Positions 17,915 to 28,818 of a stretch of 64,000 bases of DNA are shown in pieces. Made by a program: the position numbers and the translations under genes. Every line of letters begins with the position of its first letter. Position 1 is the first letter of the stretch. The DNA is from an uncultured Pseudomonadales bacterium. Its GTDB lineage: Bacteria > Pseudomonadota > Gammaproteobacteria > Pseudomonadales > Pseudohongiellaceae. The DNA lies in the NCBI GenBank assembly GCA_943789335.1, contig CALSTS010000002.1, positions 1 to 64,000 of the forward strand, read 5' to 3'. Below the pieces are notes generated by a model. It was not told the origin of the DNA and searched no databases. It saw nothing but the letters and a program-made list of their open reading frames with translations.

Positions 17915-20900
17915 ATGCCTAAACGTACTGACATCAACAGCATATTAATCATCGGGGCAGGCCCAATTGTTATTGGACAGGCTTGTGAATTTGACTATTC
18001 AGGTGCTCAAGCTTGCCAGGCTTTGCGAGAAGAAGGTTACCGAATTATTTTGGTGAATTCGAATCCGGCTACCATTATGACCGATCCTGATATGGCGGAC
18101 GCAACATATATTGAGGCGATAGAATGGCAGGTTCTTGAAAAAATTATCGCCAAAGAAAAGCCCGATGCGATATTGCCAACCATGGGGGGCCAAACAGCGC
18201 TTAACTGCGCATTAGACCTTGATAAGCATGGCGTGCTAGAAAAATATGGTGTGGAATTAATCGGCGCTAAAAAGCATGCAATTGATAAAGCCGAAGATCG
18301 AGAATTATTTGATGACGCTATGGTGGCTATCGGCCTGGAAACACCAAAACACAGAATGGCTCGAAGCATGGAAGATGCCTTAGACGCTCAAAAAGAACTG
18401 GGCTTCCCTTGTATTATTCGTCCGTCATTCACCATGGGTGGTAGTGGTGGAGGTATTGCTTACAACAAAGAAGAGTTTGAAGAAATTTGTAAGCGCGGGC
18501 TTGATCTGAGTCCAACAAATGAATTGTTGATTGATGAGTCTTTAATTGGCTGGAAAGAATATGAATTGGAAGTCGTCAGAGATAAAAATGATAACTGCAT
18601 AATTGTATGTAGCATCGAAAACTTTGACCCCATGGGTGTGCACACCGGTGATTCAATTACGGTTGCTCCATCGCAGACCTTAACCGATAAGGAATATCAA
18701 ATTATGCGTAATGCTGCGATTGCAATATTACGTGAAATTGGTGTTGAGACTGGTGGCTCTAATGTGCAGTTTGGTGTTAACCCTGAAGATGGACGCATAG
18801 TGGTCATCGAAATGAACCCACGAGTATCGCGTTCTTCAGCATTGGCTTCAAAAGCAACTGGCTTCCCGATAGCCAGAGTGGCAGCAAAGCTGGCGGTTGG
18901 CTTCACGCTTGATGAATTGAGTAACGAGATTACCGGCGGTGCAACACCGGCTTCCTTTGAGCCATCCATTGATTATGTAGTCACTAAGATTCCTCGTTTT
19001 ACTTTTGAAAAATTTCCACAAGCGCCGGATCGTTTAACGACTCAAATGAAATCTGTGGGTGAGGTGATGGCGATCGGACGGACTTTCCAGGAATCCCTGC
19101 AAAAAGCTTTGCGTGGCATGGAAATAGGTATCAGCGGTTTGGATCCTGTGCATGATATTGAATCAAGTGATGCCGATAATATTTTGTTACGCGAATTAAA
19201 AGAGGCAGGCTGTGATCGCATTCGTTATGTCGCTGATGCTTTTCGTAAAGGCATGAGCGTTGAGGAATTGTTTGAGCACACGGCAATAGATCGTTGGTAT
19301 TTGATACAAATTGAAGACATTATTTTGGAAGAAAAAGCTTTAGCTAATGAGGGCATAAGTGCATTAGATAAAGATTTTCTTTTCCGACTGAAACGTAAAG
19401 GCTTCTCCGATAAACGCCTTGCAGACATCTTGCATGTTGATGAGCATTTAATACGCAACAAGCGCTATGAGTTAGATATTCGACCCGTATATAAACGCGT
19501 GGATACCTGTGCCGCAGAGTTCCGTTCGACAACTGCTTATATGTATTCCACATATGAAGAAGAATGCGAAGCCGAGGTCAGTGATCGCGAAAAAATAATT
19601 GTGCTTGGCGGTGGCCCTAACCGAATTGGTCAGGGTATTGAATTCGATTATTGCTGTGTCCATGCTGCACTCGCCATGCGCGAAATGGGTTACGAAACTA
19701 TAATGGTTAACTGTAATCCTGAAACTGTGTCGACTGACTATAATATTTCTGATCGGCTATATTTTGAACCTATCACTCTCGAAGATGTGTTGGAAATAGT
19801 TCATATCGAAAAGCCCAAAGGCGTCATTGTACAGTTTGGTGGGCAGACTCCACTAAAATTAGTAACCAGTTTAGAAGAGCTTGGCGTACCAATAATAGGA
19901 ACCTCAGCAGATGCTATCGACCGTGCTGAAGACCGCGAACGCTTCCAGAAAATGATTCAAAAGTTAGGCTTATTACAGCCACCAAACGCTACAGTAAGAA
20001 GTTTGGAGCAAGCCATCACAGAAGCTGACAATATTGGATACCCTCTGGTGGTTAGGCCCTCTTATGTGTTGGGCGGCAGAGCAATGGAAATTGTTTATAA
20101 CGAAGCTGAATTGAAACGTTATATTAAGGAAGCCGTGCAAGTGTCTAATGAGAGTCCAGTGCTATTAGATTACTTCCTGAATTCAGCCATTGAAATGGAT
20201 GTCGATGTGGTAAGCGATGGTAAACAAGTTGTGGTCGGTTCCATAATGCAGCATATCGAACAGGCTGGCGTGCACTCAGGTGATTCAGCTTGCTCATTGC
20301 CTCCTTATAGCTTGCCAATGGATATACAGAATATTATTAGAGAGCAGTGCGTCAAGATGGCTATTGAACTAGGTGTCGTAGGCTTGATGAATGCGCAGTT
20401 GGCTTACCAGGACGGTGAAGTGTATATCATTGAGGTAAACCCGCGGGCATCAAGAACAGTTCCCTTTGTTTCAAAATGTATAGGTGTTTCGCTGGCGAAA
20501 ATAGCGGCAAAATGCATGGTAGGTATTAGCTTAAAAGAATTAGGTTTTACTGAAGAAATAGTGCCAACTTTCTATTCAGTGAAAGAAGCTATTTTCCCTT
20601 TCAACAAGTTTCCTGGAGTAGATCCAATCCTTGGGCCGGAAATGAAATCAACAGGAGAAGTCATGGGGACAGGCTCAACATTTGCGGAAGCCTATTATAA
20701 ATCTCAAAGTTTTAGTGCAATGAACATAAAACAAGGCGGCAAGGTTTTTATTAGTGTCAGGGATGCAGATAAAGCTGAACTTCCTGAAGTGGCAAAAAGT
20801 TTTCATGATCTCGGTTTTCAACTTATTGCGACTAAGGGTAGTGCGGATGTGATTGCTAAAGCTGGTCTGCCTGTTGAAAAAGTGAATAAAGTAATGGAAG

Positions 20901-21133
20901 GTCGTCCTCACATAGTAGATATGTTGAAAAATGATCAAATAGACCTTATCGTAAACACTACTGAAGGTAGACAGGCGATTGCCGATTCAGCAACTATCCG
21001 AAGCACAGCCTTACGCCATAGTGTGTATTGCACCACGACAATTGCCAGTGCCAAGGCGGTGTGCGATGCTTTCATTTTCGGCGGGGATATTTCAGTAAAC
21101 AGTCTGCAAGACCTGACTGCCTCTGTACAATAA
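17915..21133 (+). CDS. carB: Carbamoyl-phosphate synthase, large subunit
   Basis: This is the 1072-residue synthetase with two ATP-grasp halves. The first forms carboxyphosphate and carbamate (opening [19 protein letters not shown]). The second phosphorylates carbamate ([17 protein letters not shown]). The C-terminal MGS-like domain (last 130 residues or so) is the allosteric site for UMP and ornithine in related enzymes. Frame and length are intact, which is notable given the indels elsewhere. It forms an operon with carA, and greA follows after 40 bases. Confidence 0.98.
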   Translation: MPKRTDINSILIIGAGPIVIGQACEFDYSGAQACQALREEGYRIILVNSNPATIMTDPDMADATYIEAIEWQVLEKIIAKEKPDAILPTMGGQTALNCALDLDKHGVLEKYGVELIGAKKHAIDKAEDRELFDDAMVAIGLETPKHRMARSMEDALDAQKELGFPCIIRPSFTMGGSGGGIAYNKEEFEEICKRGLDLSPTNELLIDESLIGWKEYELEVVRDKNDNCIIVCSIENFDPMGVHTGDSITVAPSQTLTDKEYQIMRNAAIAILREIGVETGGSNVQFGVNPEDGRIVVIEMNPRVSRSSALASKATGFPIARVAAKLAVGFTLDELSNEITGGATPASFEPSIDYVVTKIPRFTFEKFPQAPDRLTTQMKSVGEVMAIGRTFQESLQKALRGMEIGISGLDPVHDIESSDADNILLRELKEAGCDRIRYVADAFRKGMSVEELFEHTAIDRWYLIQIEDIILEEKALANEGISALDKDFLFRLKRKGFSDKRLADILHVDEHLIRNKRYELDIRPVYKRVDTCAAEFRSTTAYMYSTYEEECEAEVSDREKIIVLGGGPNRIGQGIEFDYCCVHAALAMREMGYETIMVNCNPETVSTDYNISDRLYFEPITLEDVLEIVHIEKPKGVIVQFGGQTPLKLVTSLEELGVPIIGTSADAIDRAEDRERFQKMIQKLGLLQPPNATVRSLEQAITEADNIGYPLVVRPSYVLGGRAMEIVYNEAELKRYIKEAVQVSNESPVLLDYFLNSAIEMDVDVVSDGKQVVVGSIMQHIEQAGVHSGDSACSLPPYSLPMDIQNIIREQCVKMAIELGVVGLMNAQLAYQDGEVYIIEVNPRASRTVPFVSKCIGVSLAKIAAKCMVGISLKELGFTEEIVPTFYSVKEAIFPFNKFPGVDPILGPEMKSTGEVMGTGSTFAEAYYKSQSFSAMNIKQGGKVFISVRDADKAELPEVAKSFHDLGFQLIATKGSADVIAKAGLPVEKVNKVMEGRPHIVDMLKNDQIDLIVNTTEGRQAIADSATIRSTALRHSVYCTTTIASAKAVCDAFIFGGDISVNSLQDLTASVQ

Positions 21134-21173
21134 TCCAGACAAGTTTTGAGTCTTTACATATATTAGGAAGAGC

Positions 21174-21650
21174 ATGAGAAAAGTACCTATGACATTCGGC
21201 GGTGCCGAGGCGTTGAGAGAAGAACTCAATGAATTGAAAACCCAAAAGCGGCCAAAAATAGTTCAAGCAATTGCCGAAGCTAGAGAGCACGGCGACCTTA
21301 AAGAAAATGCTGAATATCATGCTGCGCGTGAACAGCAGAGTTTTTGTGAGGGGCGCATTAAAGAGATTGAAGGAAAGCTGGCTGATTCGGAAATAATTGA
21401 TATCAGAACAATACCTCACACCGGCAGAGTGATTTTTGGTACTACAGTAACTTTGTATAACCTGGATACAGAGCAAAAAGTGACCTATCAGATAGTCGGT
21501 GAAGATGAAGCTGACGTGAAAAATAATAAAATTTCAGTAGGCTCCCCAATTTCTCGTGCCATGATGGGAAAAGCTGAGGGTGATGAAATAGTCGTAAAAG
21601 CCCCGGGTGGTGATGTCGAATATGAAATTGAAAAAGTGCAGCATCTTTAA
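21174..21650 (+). CDS. greA: Transcription elongation factor GreA
   Basis: GreA rescues backtracked RNA polymerase by stimulating transcript cleavage. The 158-residue protein has the N-terminal coiled-coil finger with the conserved acidic tip and basic patch ([21 protein letters not shown]), and the C-terminal FKBP-like domain ([19 protein letters not shown]). The carAB-greA order is conserved in gammaproteobacteria. Confidence 0.98.
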   Translation: MRKVPMTFGGAEALREELNELKTQKRPKIVQAIAEAREHGDLKENAEYHAAREQQSFCEGRIKEIEGKLADSEIIDIRTIPHTGRVIFGTTVTLYNLDTEQKVTYQIVGEDEADVKNNKISVGSPISRAMMGKAEGDEIVVKAPGGDVEYEIEKVQHL

Positions 21651-21717
21651 GCAATAAGAATTCTTATACACCTTTTTGTGACTCCTTTGAATTGCAATCC
21701 TGGCAATAAAAATCTGC

Positions 21718-21744
21718 TATGATGCGCGCCTGACATCATCAGGC
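21718..21744 (+). promoter_or_regulatory. Putative dbpA promoter -10 and a hairpin covering the ribosome-binding site
   Basis: An extended -10 (TGCTATGAT) is followed by a G+C-rich stretch. Just downstream GCCTGA (21728-21733) and TCAGGC (21739-21744) form a 6-bp stem with loop CATCA. The AGG in the right arm is the only plausible ribosome-binding site for the ATG at 21752, so the stem would hide it. Confidence 0.4.
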
Positions 21745-21751
21745 AAATCTC

Positions 21752-23134
21752 ATGAACTCCGCGCCATTTAAAGACTTAGCCCTTCGTCCTGAACTACAGG
21801 TGAGCATTACGACGCTCGGCTATGAGGTAATGACGCCCGTTCAAGAGCAGACTCTTCCTCATTTGCTTAGCGGCAAAGATTTGATCGCCCAGGCTAAGAC
21901 GGGTAGTGGCAAAACAGCAGCGTTTGCAATCGGCTTACTCAATAAACTCGAGGCGCAATCCTACTACACTCAGGCGCTTGTGTTATGTCCGACTCGAGAA
22001 TTGGCGGACCAGGTAGCGGCAGAAATTCGTAGGCTTGCAAGCACTATCCCTAACACCAAGTTACTCACCCTCTGCGGCGGTAAACCCATGGGTCCGCAAC
22101 TGGCATCTTTACGGCGTGATCCGCACATTATTGTAGGGACTCCAGGACGTGTCCTGAAACATATCGAGAAAGAAACCTTACATCTTGAAAAAGTCGAAAC
22201 CCTGGTTTTGGATGAAGCCGACCGCATGTTGGATATGGGCTTTCATGACGACATTATGCAAATTATCAGTCAGACGGGTGACTCAAGACAGACTTCCCTG
22301 TTCTCAGCGACCTACCCTGAAGGTATTAAGCAAATTAGTGACAAGGTGCAACGAAATCCAGTTGATATTCGTGTCGAAGCCAGCCATCACAGCCCAGATA
22401 TCGAACAGCTTTTCTATCAAATAGACAAGAATGAGCGGGAAGAGGTGTTGTTTAAACTGATTGCACATTATCAACCTGAGTCGACTTTGGTGTTCTGCAA
22501 TACCAAACAGCAGTGTCAGCAAGTTGCGAATGAATTACGTCAACACGACTTGCACGCATTAGCCTTGCATGGTGATCTGGAACAGTTCGAGCGAGATCAG
22601 GTGCTCACCCAGTTTTCCAGTAAGAGCAGTTCGATTTTGGTTGCTACGGATGTGGCCGCACGTGGTCTTGATGTCAAAGAGCTGGCTGCTGTTATCAATT
22701 TTGAACTCAGTCACGATCCCGAAGTGCACATCCACCGTATCGGGCGTACGGCTCGGGCAGGCAGTAAGGGGCTGGCTTTGAGTCTGTTCACCGATTCCGA
22801 AAGTCGACGCTTGCAAGCCATCGAAGAATATCAAGGTTCGCCAGCCATTTTAGCCAGCACGTCGACACTTAAGGTACCGAAAAATTTAAAACTTTATCCT
22901 CCTATGGTCACTGTATTTGTGAATGCTGGTCGTAAGGACAAGCTAAGGCCGGGAGACTTGCTTGGCGCATTAACAGCTGGTGGGGAAATTGCAGGTGAGC
23001 AGATAGGCAAGATTAAACTGTTTGATAAGGTCGCTTACGTTGCCGTCGAACAGAAGGTGGCAAAGCTGGCGCTTACGATTCTTAGTGATGGAAAAATAAA
23101 GGGAAGAAAATTCAGGGTTCGCTTATTGCGCTAG
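21752..23134 (+). CDS. dbpA: ATP-dependent RNA helicase DbpA
   Basis: DbpA is a DEAD-box helicase that acts on hairpin 92 of 23S rRNA during large-subunit assembly. At 460 residues it has the Q motif (GYEVMTPVQ), Walker A (AKTGSGKT), DEAD box (VLDEADRMLDMGF), SAT (FSATYPE) and motif VI (HRIGRTARAG). The last 75 residues or so form the DbpA-type RNA-binding domain (RKDKLRPGDLLGAL, GKIKGRKFRVRLL), which separates it from other DEAD-box helicases. It converges with dacB. Confidence 0.95.
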   Translation: MNSAPFKDLALRPELQVSITTLGYEVMTPVQEQTLPHLLSGKDLIAQAKTGSGKTAAFAIGLLNKLEAQSYYTQALVLCPTRELADQVAAEIRRLASTIPNTKLLTLCGGKPMGPQLASLRRDPHIIVGTPGRVLKHIEKETLHLEKVETLVLDEADRMLDMGFHDDIMQIISQTGDSRQTSLFSATYPEGIKQISDKVQRNPVDIRVEASHHSPDIEQLFYQIDKNEREEVLFKLIAHYQPESTLVFCNTKQQCQQVANELRQHDLHALALHGDLEQFERDQVLTQFSSKSSSILVATDVAARGLDVKELAAVINFELSHDPEVHIHRIGRTARAGSKGLALSLFTDSESRRLQAIEEYQGSPAILASTSTLKVPKNLKLYPPMVTVFVNAGRKDKLRPGDLLGALTAGGEIAGEQIGKIKLFDKVAYVAVEQKVAKLALTILSDGKIKGRKFRVRLLR

Positions 23135-23184
23135 ATGCATTCTAGTAAGTAAGTTTAAACCGGAATTTGCTTAGTCCCAGTTAT

Positions 23185-24654
23185 CTATTGCAAGTAGACC
23201 CAAGTTAAAAGCGCGTCCATCAACTCCACTCCAGGGCCGCGATCTGCTAACTCATGATTAATGATTCCGCTCACTACAAAGGTCTTATTACTGCGGGAAT
23301 ACACGTATCCAGCAACAGCAGATACTTCATCTAGGGTGCCTGTTTTAACATGCATGCGACCTGTCATGTTGTCACCACGAAGCCGGTTTCGCATGGTGCC
23401 GTCAAGTCCGTTTATTGGCAATGAAGCAATGTACTCTGGCATATAAGCACTGGTGTATGCGGTTTGTAATATATCGCCTAGCAATGAAGTACTGACTCGA
23501 GTTTCACGAGACAGACCGGCGCCATTGGATAACTGCAATTGATTTGACGCTAGGCCTTTCAATTCCAGGTAAGATTGTACTGTCTCTATGCCCTTTTCAA
23601 CGGTAGCAGGCGAGCCTAGAAGCTCTGCTCCTAGTGTCAGCAACAGGTGTCTTGTCATAAGGTTGTTACTAAATTTATTAATCGATTTGATGACATCTGA
23701 CAAGGGAGATGATGACCAGATTAGAATTGGTTCGAGATTGTCAGGTGCTTCACCTAGCATCAAACGGCCTGCTAAATCGCCGCCTAACTCTTCCCACAAT
23801 TCATTAAACAGCCCGAAGGTATAACCAGGCGCATCTAATACTTCTCTAGTCATTTGATACTGAAGACAGCCTGAAGGAAACTGCCCTTCAAAAATCACTT
23901 CTGTCGAGTCATTTTGATTAATATTAAAGCTGATTCCTCGTTGGTAACCACGACAAGAGCCGTTGACCTGCCTCAGGCGGTTTTCTATTTTAAGATTCGG
24001 TAGTTGTGGATCAGTATGTATAATCACATTGCGACCATTCGGATCGGGATAAAAATAAAATGCCACTGACTGAAAATTGGAAATAACTGCGTTTGGATTA
24101 GTGTTATAGGAGCGGCCACCCTGATTATCTAAATCATCTTCTTGCTCAACAGAGGGGTCGAAATAACTACCATCAAGCACCAGGTTACCAGTGATGTATT
24201 CAATGCCGGTTCTTTGTAGAGCTTTTAGCATACTGCGAAGTTGTTCTTCGACTAGGAAAGGGTCTCCGCCGCCTTTCAACAACAGGTCTCCCTGGAGAAT
24301 CCCATCGGCCACTGAACCCAGTGCATATAACTCCGTCTTCCAGGTAAAAGCTGGGCCCAGAGTTTCCAGTGCGGCAAGGGTTGTAATTGTTTTCACAGCA
24401 GAGGCAGGATTCATCGGCTGATCTGCGTTAAACGCTAATAAAGGGTCAGCAGCCCCAACTTCCCTAACAAAAAAGCTGACGCTACTTGCTGGAAGATTAT
24501 GTCCATCCAATACGCGTTGTACTCGTGGAGGAATATCACCTATATCGGTTTCTATAATATCGATTTCTATAATTTCTTGCGCCTGAGTCGTCATTACTGA
24601 CAATGCCGACAACGCAGTCAAAGTAATTAGAAAATAATGCAATAATTTGAACAT
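23185..24654 (-). CDS. dacB: D-alanyl-D-alanine carboxypeptidase/endopeptidase (PBP4 type)
   Basis: This is a periplasmic penicillin-binding protein of class C that trims and cleaves peptidoglycan cross-links (peptidase family S13). A signal peptide ends near TTQAQE. The catalytic motifs are SAVK (Ser85, Lys88), SNN in KFSNNLMTRH and KTG in HVKTGTLDEV. The large inserted domain typical of PBP4 lies between the first two motifs, giving 489 residues. dacB often sits near greA in gammaproteobacteria. Confidence 0.93.
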   Translation of the reverse strand: MFKLLHYFLITLTALSALSVMTTQAQEIIEIDIIETDIGDIPPRVQRVLDGHNLPASSVSFFVREVGAADPLLAFNADQPMNPASAVKTITTLAALETLGPAFTWKTELYALGSVADGILQGDLLLKGGGDPFLVEEQLRSMLKALQRTGIEYITGNLVLDGSYFDPSVEQEDDLDNQGGRSYNTNPNAVISNFQSVAFYFYPDPNGRNVIIHTDPQLPNLKIENRLRQVNGSCRGYQRGISFNINQNDSTEVIFEGQFPSGCLQYQMTREVLDAPGYTFGLFNELWEELGGDLAGRLMLGEAPDNLEPILIWSSSPLSDVIKSINKFSNNLMTRHLLLTLGAELLGSPATVEKGIETVQSYLELKGLASNQLQLSNGAGLSRETRVSTSLLGDILQTAYTSAYMPEYIASLPINGLDGTMRNRLRGDNMTGRMHVKTGTLDEVSAVAGYVYSRSNKTFVVSGIINHELADRGPGVELMDALLTWVYLQ

Positions 24655-24686
24655 GAAGTTGAATTCCTCATTGTCGATGGTAATGC

Positions 24687-24995
24687 TTACTGTTTATAGC
24701 GCAGTATATTTGAAAGTTTTGGATTGGGATTTTTTGCTGGTTTATAGATTAACGCGACGTGCCCAATTAACTGAACTAATTCAGCACCTCGGGATTTACA
24801 TATTGAATGGACCAAGGCTTTTTTTGCCTCTCGGTCATTACTATGAACTTTAATTTTGATAAGCTCATGATCTTTTAATGCGCGATCAATTTCTGAGTTT
24901 ATGTTGTCATTCACGCCCTTGGCAATAATTACAATAGGCGATAATTGATGACCTATACTACGAAATTGTTTTTGTTGCTTATTATCGAGAGACAT
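24687..24995 (-). CDS. yhbY: YhbY-type CRM-domain RNA-binding protein
   Basis: The single CRM domain of about 100 residues binds pre-50S ribosomal particles in E. coli. Visible features are the opening LSPIVIIAKGVNDNINSEID, the basic central helix (DHELIKIKVHSNDREAKK) and RGAELVQLIGHVALIYKP, which contains the GxxxxLIG-like end of the domain. Start 24995 is preferred because AGGA lies 9 bases upstream; an ATG at 25022 would add nine residues. It is divergent from rlmE, as in related genomes. Confidence 0.92.
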   Translation of the reverse strand: MSLDNKQQKQFRSIGHQLSPIVIIAKGVNDNINSEIDRALKDHELIKIKVHSNDREAKKALVHSICKSRGAELVQLIGHVALIYKPAKNPNPKLSNILRYKQ

Positions 24996-25057
24996 ACTGA
25001 GCTGTCCTAAAAATTGATCCATTCTACCTAAATTCCCGTAACTTAAGTAAATATTAA

Positions 25058-25693
25058 ATGGTTAAAGTTAGTAAGAACAAAAGTAAGAGCAGTCAAAGCT
25101 GGTTGAAAGAGCATAGGGACGATATCTATGTTCGCCAATCTAAAGTGGACGGTTATCGTTCAAGAGCTGCGTATAAATTGTTGGAGATTAATAAGAAAGA
25201 CCATTTATTTAAAAAGGGCATGACCGTCGTCGATTTAGGTGCTGCCCCCGGAGGTTGGTCTCAGGTTGCATACCACATGGTGCAGCCTGGGGGAATGGTG
25301 CTTGCCACTGATATCCTTGCCATGGACGATATTCCCGGTGTGGACTTTGTACAAGGTGATTTCACCGAAACCAGCTGTTTGGACGAGCTTTTACTAAAGT
25401 TGGGAGACAGGCAAGTTGACCTTGTTATTTCTGATATGGCCCCCAATATAAGTGGTATGTCTGAAATTGATCAGCCGAGAGCCATGCATTTGATTGAATT
25501 GGCCGTAGACTTTGCTGAAAACAAACTACAGACAGGCGGTTCTTTGCTAATGAAAGTCTTTCAGGGAGAGGGCTTCGAGACTTTATTGAAGCAGCTAAGA
25601 GCCGACTACCATAGCGTGTTAAGTCGGAAACCAGATGCTTCCAGAGCACGATCTAAGGAAATTTATCTGCTGGCTAGAGGCAAAAAAGCATAG
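25058..25693 (+). CDS. rlmE: 23S rRNA (uridine-2'-O-)-methyltransferase RlmE
   Basis: RlmE (FtsJ/RrmJ) methylates U2552 of 23S rRNA in the 50S subunit. The 211-residue protein has the SAM-binding motif VVDLGAAPGGWSQVA and the K-D-K-E catalytic arrangement: a Lys in the SRAAYKLLEI region, Asp in DLVISDMAPNISG, Lys in LLMKVFQGEG and Glu near the end (SKEIYLLA). It precedes ftsH as in most gammaproteobacteria. Confidence 0.97.
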   Translation: MVKVSKNKSKSSQSWLKEHRDDIYVRQSKVDGYRSRAAYKLLEINKKDHLFKKGMTVVDLGAAPGGWSQVAYHMVQPGGMVLATDILAMDDIPGVDFVQGDFTETSCLDELLLKLGDRQVDLVISDMAPNISGMSEIDQPRAMHLIELAVDFAENKLQTGGSLLMKVFQGEGFETLLKQLRADYHSVLSRKPDASRARSKEIYLLARGKKA

Positions 25694-25882
25694 TTTTTAT
25701 TAAAACTATTGTTTTGAAGAAGCCCAAAGATAATGAACAATGATAGGAATAATCAGCTATTCATGCCAAAATAAAGGCAATATTAACAGTTAGCTAGATA
25801 GAAAAAATCCACCAGACTTTCCTGAGTTTACAAAACTAATGTATTGGTGACTCGGTAAAGAGTAAGGAGGGAGTATAAGCTC

Positions 25883-27842
25883 TTGAATGATATGGCAAAA
25901 AATTTATTACTTTGGATGATTATTGCGGCGGTTTTACTGACCGTTTTTAATAATTTCAGCCAACCCACTTCTTCGGAACAGTTGATCTATTCAGATTTTA
26001 TTGCTGAAGTTCAAGCTGGACAGATTTCTGAGGTCAATATTAGCAATCTCAGTATTCTTGGCGAACGCAATAATGGCAGTAGATTTACTACTGTTTTGCC
26101 ATATTTCGGCGACGATAAATTATTAGATGACCTTTTAGCCAATGATGTTGACGTTAGGATTACTGAACCTGAACGTCAAAGCATCTGGACACAGTTGCTG
26201 GTGGCTAGTTTCCCAATTCTTATTATTATTGCCGTTTTCATGTTTTTCATGCGGCAGATGCAAGGTGGCGGAGTTGGCGGTAAAGGCGGTCCGATGGCCT
26301 TTGGCAAAAGTAAGGCCAAAATGCTGAGTGAAGATCAGGTCAAAATTACTTTTGCTGATGTTGCCGGTGTAGATGAAGCTAAAGAAGATGTTAAAGAGCT
26401 GGTTGATTTCCTAAGAGAGCCAGATAAGTTCGAACGCTTGGGTGGAAGAATTCCACGTGGCGTTTTAATGGTTGGCCAGCCTGGTACTGGTAAAACCTTA
26501 CTAGCTAAAGCTATTGCTGGTGAAGCAAAAGTTCCATTCTTCTCAATCTCAGGTTCTGATTTTGTAGAGATGTTTGTGGGTGTTGGGGCTTCTCGTGTGC
26601 GTGATATGTTCGATCAAGCTAAAAAGCAATCACCCTGTATTATTTTTATTGATGAAATTGATGCGGTAGGACGACATCGTGGTGCCGGACTTGGTGGCGG
26701 ACATGATGAGCGTGAACAAACCTTAAATCAGCTACTCGTTGAGATGGATGGTTTCGAAGGTAATGACGGCGTTATTGTTATAGCAGCAACTAACCGACCC
26801 GACGTATTGGATCCGGCTTTATTGCGACCAGGTCGTTTCGACCGACAAGTTGTTGTTGGACTACCTGACATCCGAGGACGTGAACAAATATTAAAAGTGC
26901 ATATGCGAAAAGTACCAATTTCTGATGGCGTTAATGCCTCTGTATTGGCGCGTGCAACTCCTGGATTTTCTGGAGCAGATTTAGCTAATTTGGTGAATGA
27001 GTCGGCTTTGTTTGCAGCTCGTGGACAGAAGCAAAAAGTCACCATGGAAGAATTCGAAAAAGCCAAAGATAAAATCATGATGGGTGCCGAGCGTAAATCC
27101 ATGGTGATGTCCGATAAGGAAAAAATGAACACGGCTTATCACGAAGCTGGCCATACAATTGTTGGTCGTCTTGTGCCTGAGCATGACCCTGTTTACAAGG
27201 TCAGCATTATTCCACGCGGACGTGCCTTAGGTGTCACTATGTTCTTACCTGAGGAAGATCGTTATAGCCACAGTAAGCAAAGTATTCTGAGTCAGATATG
27301 TTCACTTTATGGTGGTCGTATAGCTGAAGAAATTACTCTGGGTAAAGATGGCGTTACAACGGGAGCTTCCAATGATATTCAACGGGCAACTCAAATGGCT
27401 CATAATATGGTCAAGAAGTGGGGCTTGTCTGAAAAGCTTGGACCACTTCAATATGATGATGAGCAAGAAGAAGTTTTCCTTGGGCGCTCAGCAGGCAATA
27501 CTGCTAAAGTGTTATCACTAGATACAACTAAAGCTATTGATGAGGAAGTTCGATGCCATTATCGATTCTTGCTACAGCAAAGCTTACGAGATATTGAAAG
27601 AAAATCGAGATGTACTTGAAGCAATGAAAGACGCTTTAATGGAATATGAAACGCTTGATGTTGGTCAGATTGATGATCTGATGGCTAGGAAAACACCTCG
27701 GACGCCTGCTGAGTGGGATGATGATGATTACCAGTCAGGGACGCCAACTTCTGCAAACAAAGAAGAAGATAAAAAAGATCTTAATAAAGAGACTAAAGAT
27801 TCTTCGGAAAAACCAATTGGTGGTCCTGCGGGAGAACACTAA
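25883..27842 (+). CDS. ftsH: ATP-dependent zinc metalloprotease FtsH, one apparent frameshift
   Basis: FtsH is a membrane-anchored AAA+ protease that degrades misfolded membrane proteins and regulators such as LpxC and sigma-32. Two membrane segments flank a periplasmic domain. The AAA domain has Walker A GQPGTGKT (the usual Pro after Gly is Gln), Walker B IIFIDEID and the SRH. Zinc-binding HEAGH follows. The start is TTG 25883 behind a strong AGGAGG. The frame stops at 27619, but one extra base at about 27554-27557 accounts for it: removal joins IDEEVR to [31 protein letters not shown], the conserved C-terminal helix, to give about 652 residues. Assembly error is the likely cause, since ftsH is essential in most bacteria of this group. 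Confidence 0.95.
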
Positions 27843-27863
27843 TCCATGTTTATTTAACGCAGA

Positions 27864-27889
27864 AAAGGAGCTCAATGAGCTCCTTTTTT
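27864..27889 (+). terminator. Rho-independent terminator after ftsH
   Basis: AAAGGAGCTC and GAGCTCCTTT form a perfect 10-bp stem with a 2-3-base loop and a T run. It falls between ftsH and folP, so folP may need read-through or its own promoter. Confidence 0.88.
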
Positions 27890-27905
27890 AATGTCTGAAT
27901 GATCA

Positions 27906-28746
27906 ATGAATTTCGCTGGCAAAATAGTAGACTTTAAAACCCCGAAAGTAATGGGTATTTTAAATGTAACACCTGACTCTTTTTCGGATGGAAGTGAGCT
28001 TTTCCTTGATTCTGGAAAATTATCTATTGATAAAGCACTGCAACGTGCAGAAGCGATGTATAAAGCCGGCGCCACATTTATTGATGTTGGGGGTGAATCT
28101 ACAAAACCCGGTGCTTCAATAGTAAGTCTTGAAGAGGAAATGGATCGTGTTTTGCCGCTGGTTGAGCGTATACATAATAATATTGATGTCATAGTTTCAA
28201 TAGATACCAGTTCTCCAGAACTTATGTTGCAAGGAGCAAAAGCTGGAGCAGGTTTGATAAATGATGTTAGAGCCCTACAAAAGCCTGGTGCAATTGAAGC
28301 AGTATGTGAGATTAATCTTCCGGTATGTTTAATGCATATGCAGGGGACACCAGCGACCATGCAAGAAGCGCCAAGCTATGACAATCTGATTTGCATGAAG
28401 TTGATCAGTTTTTTAGAACGATCGAATTTGCAGCTTGCACTCAACGCGGGCATAGATGAGAAATCAAATTATCGTTGACCCTGGTTTTGGCTTTGGCAAA
28501 ACACTTGAACATAACCTTGAACTACTGAGCAGACTTTCCGAACTTGAAAAGCTAAAATCTCCCGTTCTCATCGGGCTATCACGCAAAGCTATGCTGGGCG
28601 TGATTACCGGCAAGGGCGTGCAAGAAAGACAGGCGGCGGGTATTGCCGCTGCGGTTATCGCGCTCATGCAAGGGGCTAGCATAATCCGCACCCATGATGT
28701 GGCCGATACTGTAGATGCGGTCAAAGTTTGCCTGGCTGTAGAATAA
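27906..28746 (+). CDS. folP: Dihydropteroate synthase, with several apparent frameshifts
   Basis: FolP condenses p-aminobenzoate with hydroxymethyl-dihydropterin diphosphate in folate synthesis and is the sulfonamide target. Signatures are GILNVTPDSFSDG, DVGGESTKPG, LMHMQGTPATMQ and, in a different frame, VDPGFGFGKTLEHN and IIRTHDV at the end. The frame changes at about 28464-28468, where one A too many in TCAAATT separates GIDEKS from IIVDPGFG. Inside the first frame, LICMKLISFLERS would read LxHEVDQFLERS if a shift at about 28389-28392 is reversed by one T too many in the run at 28409-28414. So three indels within 80 bases are likely, and the repaired protein is about 280 residues, the usual length. 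Confidence 0.9.
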
Positions 28747-28818
28747 TAATGAACTTAAGTCACTCTGAAGCTACTAAGTAGTGGATTGCAAGATTGTTAA
28801 GCTTAAGAAGGATTAAGT

